A stretch of DNA of 20,089 nt from T3Sed10-213 sp012519365 (GTDB taxonomy: Bacteria > Planctomycetota > Phycisphaerae > Sedimentisphaerales > Anaerohalosphaeraceae), in NCBI GenBank assembly GCA_033809355.1, contig JAPXLV010000052.1, positions 1-20,089 on the forward strand. The letters run 5' to 3'. The translations under genes and the position numbers were made by a program. Shown one piece after another: positions 15,555 through 20,089 of this stretch (its first letter is position 1; each line of letters begins with the position of its first letter). The notes below the pieces were generated by a model, which was not told where the DNA came from, made no database searches, and saw only the letters and a list, made by a program, of their open reading frames with translations.

Positions 15555-15941
15555 TTATGCTTCAGTCTCCAAAAATTTGCGATAGGCCTCAGCGTCCATC
15601 AGACCGTCCAACTCTGCGATGTCGGACGGATCAATCTTAATCAGCCAGCCGGCACCATAGGGGTCTTGCTTCAGGCTGTCGGGATTGTCGCACGCCGCGG
15701 CGTTGGCCTGGACGACCGTGCCGCTGACGGGCGCGTACATGTCCGAGGCCGACTTGACCGACTCGACAACGCCGAACATGTCGCCCTGCTTGAGCGTTCG
15801 CCCCACCTCGGGCAGTTCCAAATACACGATGTCGCCAAGCTGCTCGATGGCGTACGCCGTCAAGCCGACCGCAATAAGATTGCCGTCTTTTTTGGCCCAT
15901 TCATGCGTCTTGAGGTATCTGGCATCCGGATCAATCATCAT
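15555..15941 (-). CDS. gcvH: Glycine cleavage system H protein (lipoyl carrier)
   Basis: A 128-residue H protein of normal size that shuttles the aminomethyl group between the P, T and L proteins on a lipoyl arm. The lipoylation lysine is K63 in GVVESVKSASDMYAPVSG, preceded by GLTAYAIEQLGDIVYLELPEVG and followed by the C-terminal GAGWLIKI, all family signatures. AAGGA lies about 9 nt before the first of two consecutive ATGs (15941 and 15938); either could be used. It is 113 nt downstream of gcvT, a spacer holding a heptanucleotide array, and 2 nt upstream of the carbamoyltransferase. The lipoate-attachment genes and the L protein (lpd) are not in the window. Confidence 0.96.
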   Translation of the reverse strand: MMIDPDARYLKTHEWAKKDGNLIAVGLTAYAIEQLGDIVYLELPEVGRTLKQGDMFGVVESVKSASDMYAPVSGTVVQANAAACDNPDSLKQDPYGAGWLIKIDPSDIAELDGLMDAEAYRKFLETEA

Positions 15942-16019
15942 CTGTGTTAGTCCTTAAAAAATTAACGTTCTATCTTCCCCCGACGGTTCAGCGGCCAGCG
16001 TCCCGTTAGCCGCGTCCGG

Positions 16020-16054
16020 CTTTCTGCTTTTTGCCTTCTGTTCTCTGCGCCCTG
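16020..16054. repeat. Degenerate heptanucleotide array, gcvT-gcvH spacer
   Basis: Five consecutive 7-nt units on the plus strand: CTTTCTG, CTTTTTG, CCTTCTG, TTCTCTG, CGCCCTG, every one ending in TG. The array ends exactly at the gcvT stop codon (16055-16057). On the coding strand it is a CAGAAAG/AGAAGGC-like purine-rich array. It is related in period and composition to 8733-8767. The rest of the spacer (15942-16019) shows nothing I can identify. Confidence 0.5.
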
Positions 16055-17275
16055 TTATTCCACCACGGGCAGGGCAATATCCCCGCTTCGATTGTCGAGA
16101 TTGCGACGGACCAGCCGCATTTTCAATCGTCGCTGCCGAACGTCAGCCTCAAGTACGGCATCGGTCGGGATGTCCGGCCTGACCATCGCCAAGCCGACCG
16201 CACGTCGGCCCTGTTCGTCGGTCAGCCGCCACCTCTGGCCGTCTCGGACAGGAACCCAATAGGGTGCCATCGTGCCGCTGGTTACATAACCGACCGGCTT
16301 GTCGGTATCATACACCACCGTTTTGGCCCGTGCAATGCCGTTGTCGATGAGTCGAAACGGGCGAATTACCCACGGCAAATCGCGCATTTGTGAAAAATCG
16401 CCCGCGGCATAGCGTTTTCGTGCCTCAGCCTGCCGCAGCAAGGCTTCTTTTCCGACATAGTTTCCCTTGTTTTCATCAAAACTGACCGCGTATTGGGCCA
16501 CCGGACAGGCCAAAGCGGCAATTTCTGCGTCCTCCGGCCCGATGCCGAACTCATGGCCGTACAGCGGCAATCCTGCTTCCAGCCGCAGCGTGTCCCGCGC
16601 TCCCAGTCCGACCGGCTCAGCCCCGCCGTCCAGCAGCGCATCCCACAGGGCCTCAACCGCCTCGGCGGCGATAAACACCTCAAAGCAAATCGGCTCCCCC
16701 GTATAGCCGGTGCGGGCGACAATGGCGTGTGCGCCGCATAGTGTCGCCCGATTCAGCGCGTTGCGTCGTTTCGGCGGAAGTGCACCTGCCTCAAGCAGGT
16801 TTTCCAATAGCGCCTCGGATTGCGGCCCCTGCAGGGCGATCATCGCCATCGACTCGCTGATATCCTCCAGCGTTACCCCCGTAAATGCCGAGACTTGTGA
16901 ATGGAGATACTCAACGTCCTTTTGGGCGTTTGAGGCGTTGACCACCAGCACATAGTCCGACACATCCAGTTGATAGAGATAGGCGTCATCGATCGCACCG
17001 CCCTGCGGATTGGCCAGGATCGTGTAGTGGCTGTTTCCGGGTGACAGATTCAAAACATTGTTGGTCAAAAATCGCTGAAGAAAGTCAATTGCCCTTTCCC
17101 CTTTGACCCGAAACCGTCCCATATGCGACACGTCAAACAGTCCCGCGGTTTTTCGTGTTGCCAGATGCTCAAAGACAATCCCCTTGGGATACTGAATCGG
17201 CATGTCCCAGCCCGCAAAATCCGCCATTCGCGCCCCCAGCGTGGTATGGCGACCATGGAGTCTTGTGTGTTTCAT
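16055..17275 (-). CDS. gcvT: Glycine cleavage system T protein (aminomethyltransferase)
   Basis: A 406-residue tetrahydrofolate-dependent enzyme releasing ammonia and methylene-THF from aminomethyl-lipoyl-GcvH. The start MKHTRLHGRHTTLGARMADFAGWDMPIQY matches the family opening, which supports the ATG at 17275. FDVSHMG (47-53), GGAIDDAYLY (92-101) with the catalytic Asp, RTGYTGE and GLGARDTLRLEAGLPLYGHE are present. It is somewhat longer than typical GcvT (about 360-370 residues): the C-terminal third contains an extra Arg-rich portion (about VGKEALLRQAEARKRYAAGD to RPFRLIDNGIARA) and the protein ends RRNLDNRSGDIALPVVE. AGGA lies only 2 nt before the ATG, an unusually tight spacing that may limit translation. 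First gene of the gcv transcript, with its own promoter about 50 nt upstream. Confidence 0.95.
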   Translation of the reverse strand: MKHTRLHGRHTTLGARMADFAGWDMPIQYPKGIVFEHLATRKTAGLFDVSHMGRFRVKGERAIDFLQRFLTNNVLNLSPGNSHYTILANPQGGAIDDAYLYQLDVSDYVLVVNASNAQKDVEYLHSQVSAFTGVTLEDISESMAMIALQGPQSEALLENLLEAGALPPKRRNALNRATLCGAHAIVARTGYTGEPICFEVFIAAEAVEALWDALLDGGAEPVGLGARDTLRLEAGLPLYGHEFGIGPEDAEIAALACPVAQYAVSFDENKGNYVGKEALLRQAEARKRYAAGDFSQMRDLPWVIRPFRLIDNGIARAKTVVYDTDKPVGYVTSGTMAPYWVPVRDGQRWRLTDEQGRRAVGLAMVRPDIPTDAVLEADVRQRRLKMRLVRRNLDNRSGDIALPVVE

Positions 17276-17321
17276 AGTCCTGACTTAAAAAAGAGTCTAA
17301 TTGTCCTAAAGTGGAACAAAA

Positions 17322-17350
17322 AGTCTAACACACTCCGACGGCGACGTCAA
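17322..17350 (-). promoter_or_regulatory. Probable sigma-70 promoter of the gcv operon
   Basis: On the minus strand TTGACG (17350-17345) and TAGACT (17327-17322) are spaced by 17 nt. The predicted start near 17315 gives a leader of about 40 nt to the gcvT ATG. That is too short for a glycine riboswitch aptamer, so control must be at the promoter or through another signal. It lies back to back with the tRNA-Leu promoter, 29 nt between the two -35 boxes. Confidence 0.6.
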
Positions 17351-17378
17351 ACACATTCACGATTTTACAAAATACCTC

Positions 17379-17406
17379 TTGCCATTTTTGAACCTCTCGG
17401 TATAGT
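17379..17406 (+). promoter_or_regulatory. Probable promoter of the tRNA-Leu gene
   Basis: TTGCCA (17379-17384) and TATAGT (17401-17406) with 16-nt spacing, 5/6 matches in each box. Transcription from about 17413 would leave a 5' leader of only about 6 nt before the mature tRNA end at 17419. Confidence 0.6.
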
Positions 17407-17418
17407 AAAGTGTTCATT

Positions 17419-17504
17419 GCCCAGGTGGCGGAATAGGCAGACGCGTCAGGTTGAGGGCCTGATGGGGTTAATACCCCGTGCTGGTTCGACTCCAGTCCTG
17501 GGCA
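17419..17504 (+). tRNA. tRNA-Leu (anticodon GAG)
   Basis: An 86-nt class II tRNA. Acceptor arms GCCCAGG (17419-17425) and CCTGGGC (17497-17503) pair perfectly, with discriminator A at 17504. The anticodon stem TCAGG/CCTGA encloses TTGAGGG, giving anticodon GAG (17453-17455), which reads CUC and CUU. A long variable arm (GGGG-TTAATA-CCCC) and a T-arm with TTCGACT loop complete a leucine-type fold. The D-loop AATAGGCAG is leucine-like. The 3' CCA is not encoded: A17504 is followed directly by six Ts (17505-17510), which with the GC-rich acceptor/T-arm could end transcription. It appears monocistronic. Confidence 0.95.
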
Positions 17505-17639
17505 TTTTTTGTGCGCGGCTGGCAATACCTCTTGTCGGACGCGTTTTATTTGCAGAAACGAACAGCCGGCCCAAAAACAAATTTCCCATCTTAAATTGTC
17601 TGATTTTCCGGTTCTGGGTTGTGATGGCCTATTTGCGTC

Positions 17640-17669
17640 TTGACTTTTGGGGCCGGCTACGTATATATT
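17640..17669 (+). promoter_or_regulatory. Probable sigma-70 promoter of thrS-infC
   Basis: TTGACT (17640-17645) is followed after 18 nt by TATATT (17664-17669); the overlapping TATATA at 17662-17667 gives 16 nt. The leader to the thrS ATG is about 45 nt. No T-box or tRNA-like operator is visible. The rest of the 217-nt spacer between the tRNA and thrS (17511-17639) holds only the right copy of the 11-bp repeat. Confidence 0.6.
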
Positions 17670-17721
17670 GCGTTTTTTGTAAATGATAATGATGTGGATA
17701 TTCTAACGCAGGCAAAGGCTT

Positions 17722-19668
17722 ATGGCAAAATGTGTGCTTCCGGACGGAAGCGTTCTTGAGGGTAACGACGGCGCAAGCGTCCTTGACTTTGTGCGGCAGA
17801 TTGGGCCGTCTCTGGCCAAGGCCGCCGTCGCGGCGGAACTGGACGGGCAGCTGGTGGATTTGTCGGCGCCGGTGTATAATCGCTCCACGTTGCGTGTTAT
17901 CACGGCCCAGGACCCGCGGGGTCTGGAGATCCTGCGTCACAGCTGTGCGCATATCATGGCGGAGGCGATCTGTACCCTCTGGCCGAATGCCAAACTGGTC
18001 TATGGGCCAACGGTCGAGGACGGCTTTTATTATGACATCGACTTGGACGAGCCGATTCGTCCGGAGGATTTTGAGCGGATTGAGGCCAAGATGCGCGATA
18101 TTATCGTTGCCGATCAGCCGTTTATTCGCATCGAGATGAGCCGTGCCGACGCGATGGCCAAAATGGCTCACGACCGGTACAAACTGGACAACATCCAACG
18201 CGCCGCCGGTGATACCATCAGTTTTTACCGACACGGCCAGAGCGGTTTTGAGGACCTCTGTCGCGGGCCGCACGTGCCGCGGACCGGCAGCATCGACCCG
18301 AAGGCTTTCAAAATTATGAGCGTGGCCGGGGCGTACTGGCACGGTGACGCCTCGCAAAAAATGCTTCAGCGGGTTTACGGCACCTGCTGGAGAAACAAAG
18401 AAGAACTGGACGCGTATCTGCATCGGCTCGAAGAAGCTAAAAAACGCGACCATCGCCTCATCGGCAAGCAGATGGACCTGTTCAGTTTTCACGAAGAAGG
18501 GCCGGGGTTTGCGTTTTTGCATCCCAAGGGGATGATCATTTGGAATGAAATCATCGACTTTTGGCGTCAGGTGCATCAGCGGTACGGCTATGTCGAGATC
18601 AAAACCCCCATTATTCTGAACGAATCGCTGTGGCATCGCAGTGGTCATTGGGACAATTACAAAGAGAACATGTACTTTACCACGGTGGATGAGACGACCT
18701 ATGCTGTTAAGCCGATGAACTGCCCCGGGGGACTGCTGGTTTATAATTCCACCAAGCACTCCTACCGCGAGTTTCCCATTCGGATGGCCGAGCTGGGGTT
18801 GGTCCATCGCTACGAGGCCAGCGGCCAGATGCATGGTCTGGTGCGTGTGCGGCAATTTACCCAAGACGACGCCCACATTTTTTGTATGCCTGAGCAAATT
18901 GAGCCGGAAATCATCGGTGTGATCAATTTGATTGAGGAACTCTACGCGGCCTTCGGCTTTACCGACTATCGCATTGAGTTATCGACCAAGCCGGAAAAAC
19001 ACATCGGCTCCGATGAGGTCTGGGAAATCGCCACTGCCGCGCTGAAGGGCGCGTTGGAACACAAAGGCCTCGATTACCAAATCAACGAGGGCGACGGGGC
19101 GTTTTATGGTCCCAAGATTGATTTTCATATTAAGGATTGTCTGGGCCGGTCGTGGCAGTTGGGCACGATTCAGCTGGATTTTTCGATGCCTGAACGATTT
19201 GAATTGAGATATACCGCGGCGGACAACACCGAAAAAACTCCGGTTATGATTCATCGGGCGATTCTCGGGTCATTGGAGCGGTTTATGGGGATACTGATCG
19301 AGCATTATGCGGGCAATTTTCCGCTTTGGCTGGCGCCGGAGCAGGTGCGGATTTTGACCATCAGTGAAAAGACCAATACCTATGCTGACGAGCTGCTGGC
19401 CCGGTGCAAAGAGGTCGGCCTGCGCGCTGCTGCCGACAAGAGCGACGACAAGATTGGTGCTAAAATCGCCCGTGCCCATGCGGACCGTGTGCCGTATATG
19501 CTGGTGGTCGGTCCCAAAGAAGCCCAAAACAATAGGGTGAATGTCCGTTTTCGGCAGTCCCACCAGACCGCCGAGGTGCCGACAGAGCGATTTTTATCAA
19601 TCGCCGCAGCCAAAATTGCCGATAAAACAGAGGATTTGACGTGGGAACAGAATGCGGTCGAAGCGTAA
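17722..19668 (+). CDS. thrS: Threonyl-tRNA synthetase
   Basis: A 648-residue class II synthetase of full bacterial length. Domains: TGS (about 1-62), editing domain (about 63-225) with HSCAH at 73-77 and CRGPH at 180-184, the HxxxH/CxxxH set that hydrolyses mischarged Ser-tRNAThr, catalytic core (about 245-535) and anticodon-binding domain (about 540-640). The zinc ligands fall at C334 (KPMNCPGG), H385 (DDAHIF) and H511 (MIHRA), the same numbers as I recall for the E. coli enzyme. The motif 2 region (LGLVHRYEASGQMHGLVRVRQF) is intact. The ATG at 17722 follows GCAGG (9 nt) and AAAGG (3 nt). infC begins 42 nt after the stop, the widespread thrS-infC(-rpmI-rplT) order. Confidence 0.97.
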   Translation: MAKCVLPDGSVLEGNDGASVLDFVRQIGPSLAKAAVAAELDGQLVDLSAPVYNRSTLRVITAQDPRGLEILRHSCAHIMAEAICTLWPNAKLVYGPTVEDGFYYDIDLDEPIRPEDFERIEAKMRDIIVADQPFIRIEMSRADAMAKMAHDRYKLDNIQRAAGDTISFYRHGQSGFEDLCRGPHVPRTGSIDPKAFKIMSVAGAYWHGDASQKMLQRVYGTCWRNKEELDAYLHRLEEAKKRDHRLIGKQMDLFSFHEEGPGFAFLHPKGMIIWNEIIDFWRQVHQRYGYVEIKTPIILNESLWHRSGHWDNYKENMYFTTVDETTYAVKPMNCPGGLLVYNSTKHSYREFPIRMAELGLVHRYEASGQMHGLVRVRQFTQDDAHIFCMPEQIEPEIIGVINLIEELYAAFGFTDYRIELSTKPEKHIGSDEVWEIATAALKGALEHKGLDYQINEGDGAFYGPKIDFHIKDCLGRSWQLGTIQLDFSMPERFELRYTAADNTEKTPVMIHRAILGSLERFMGILIEHYAGNFPLWLAPEQVRILTISEKTNTYADELLARCKEVGLRAAADKSDDKIGAKIARAHADRVPYMLVVGPKEAQNNRVNVRFRQSHQTAEVPTERFLSIAAAKIADKTEDLTWEQNAVEA

Positions 19669-19710
19669 CGGCCGGCTAATGATACTTCGTTTTTGGAAAG
19701 GTACAAAACT

Positions 19711-20089
19711 ATCAGCAAGGACAATTTGAGAATCAACGAACGTATTCGCATCAGCCCTGTTCGGCTGGTCGACGAAAACAATCAGCAGGTTGGCGTTGTG
19801 CCCGTTACCGAGGCACTGGAGCGTGCCCGAGAAGCGGGGCTGGATTTGGTAGAGGTGTCCCCCACTTCCTCGCCGCCGGTGTGCCGGATTATGGATTACG
19901 GGAAGTATCTCTACCAACAAAAACGCAAGATCAAACAAAATTTGAAAAAACAGCACACCGTGGTGCTAAAGGAGATTCGCCTGCGTCCCAAAACCGATGA
20001 CCATGACAGGGACATTAAATTGAATCAGGCTGAAAAATTCCTTGAAAAGGGCCATAAAGTCCAGTTTACGATGCTGTTTCGCGGGCGTG
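19711..20089 (+). CDS. infC: Translation initiation factor IF-3 (3' truncated), apparent ATC start
   Basis: The first 126 residues of IF-3, running off the window. It contains the N-terminal domain (INERIRISPVRLVDENNQQVG ... ALERAREAGLDLVEVSP), the signature PPVCRIMDYGKYLYQQ, the lysine-rich linker helix (KRKIKQNLKKQ) and the start of the C-terminal domain (VVLKEIRLRPKTDDHD ... FLEKGHKVQFTMLFRGR). IF-3 binds the 30S subunit and checks initiator tRNA and start codon. From the in-frame TAA of thrS at 19666 there is no ATG or GTG before the conserved region. The ATC at 19711, with GGAAAGG 9 nt upstream, gives (I)SKDNLRINE, matching the ISKD start of the B. subtilis protein, which uses AUU. TTG at 19693 or 19726 are alternatives. 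A rare start would fit IF-3 autoregulation. Confidence 0.95.
   Translation, partial: MSKDNLRINERIRISPVRLVDENNQQVGVVPVTEALERAREAGLDLVEVSPTSSPPVCRIMDYGKYLYQQKRKIKQNLKKQHTVVLKEIRLRPKTDDHDRDIKLNQAEKFLEKGHKVQFTMLFRGR

Larger units (their letters stand above)
17371..17534. repeat. 11-bp direct repeat flanking the tRNA-Leu gene
   Basis: AATACCTCTTG occurs at 17371-17381 and again, in the same orientation, at 17524-17534, 153 bp apart and bracketing the tRNA gene. The left copy overlaps the -35 box of the tRNA promoter; the right copy has no matching -10. This could be a recombination or insertion footprint, or chance. Confidence 0.5.

Noticed and set aside
17276..17340. Glycine riboswitch upstream of gcvT
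   Set aside because: The predicted leader is about 40 nt, too short for the aptamer, and no tandem aptamer-like stems are visible.
17511..17721. T-box or ThrRS operator upstream of thrS
   Set aside because: No T-box sequence, no terminator/antiterminator pair, and a leader of only about 45 nt from the best promoter.
17629..18897. Minus-strand ORF (422 aa) opposite thrS
   Set aside because: Antisense shadow; thrS on the plus strand is complete and conserved through its whole length.
1..20089. CRISPR array, insertion sequence or prophage
   Set aside because: No regularly spaced identical repeats, transposase, integrase or phage structural genes were seen on either strand.

Overview
The window is about 20 kb of gene-dense bacterial DNA, probably from an uncultured planctomycete-like organism (Phycisphaerae/Sedimentisphaerales would fit). 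That placement is inference. It rests on moderate-to-high GC, secreted GH28 and DUF3472 proteins, a secreted ClpP/NfeD-type protease pair, and a carbamoyltransferase-SxtJ-DUF5989 cassette. A run of ten Ns (8306-8315) shows that it is a draft, probably metagenomic, scaffold. Promoter-like sites are of ordinary sigma-70 type (TTGACN, 16-18 nt, TANANT).

Layout. 1-1548: the 3' end of a probable secreted protein (+), converging with a secreted GH28 polygalacturonase-like enzyme (-). 1732-4304: a threonine-branch operon (+), homoserine dehydrogenase overlapping by ATGA an ApgM-like phosphoglycerate mutase that is a likely alternative homoserine kinase. 4329-7199: a strong promoter and two tandem paralogous secreted ClpP/SppA/NfeD-like proteases sharing an N-terminal domain I do not recognise; the second appears to have lost its catalytic lysine. 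17275 down to 7218 (-): the glycine cleavage genes gcvT, gcvH, gcvPA and gcvPB, split between gcvH and gcvPA by five foreign genes: a NodU/CmcH-type O-carbamoyltransferase, an SxtJ-family membrane protein, a DUF5989 mini-membrane protein, a membrane-anchored SGNH hydrolase and a secreted DUF3472 protein. The first four have the same order as sxtI-sxtJ-sxtK-sxtL of saxitoxin clusters, but no toxin core genes are visible. 17322-17504: back-to-back promoters for gcvT (-) and a lone tRNA-Leu(GAG) (+). 17640-20089: thrS followed by infC (truncated by the window end), with infC apparently using an ATC start.

How the genes fit together. Hom and the ApgM-like protein make (phospho)homoserine for threonine, and ThrS charges threonine. 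The gcv genes encode the T, H and two-piece P proteins of glycine cleavage (L protein not in the window). The inserted cassette looks like a carbohydrate or lipid carbamoylation module at the membrane. Its first gene starts 2 nt after the gcvH stop, so it is very probably co-expressed with glycine cleavage, whose products CO2 and ammonia are also raw materials of carbamoyl phosphate. That link is speculative.

Noteworthy non-coding structure: two degenerate heptanucleotide arrays of the same family lie in the gcvT-gcvH and gcvPA-gcvPB spacers, an 11-bp direct repeat flanks the tRNA gene, and the N-gap in gcvPB creates a false frameshift that a 2-nt gap would repair exactly.
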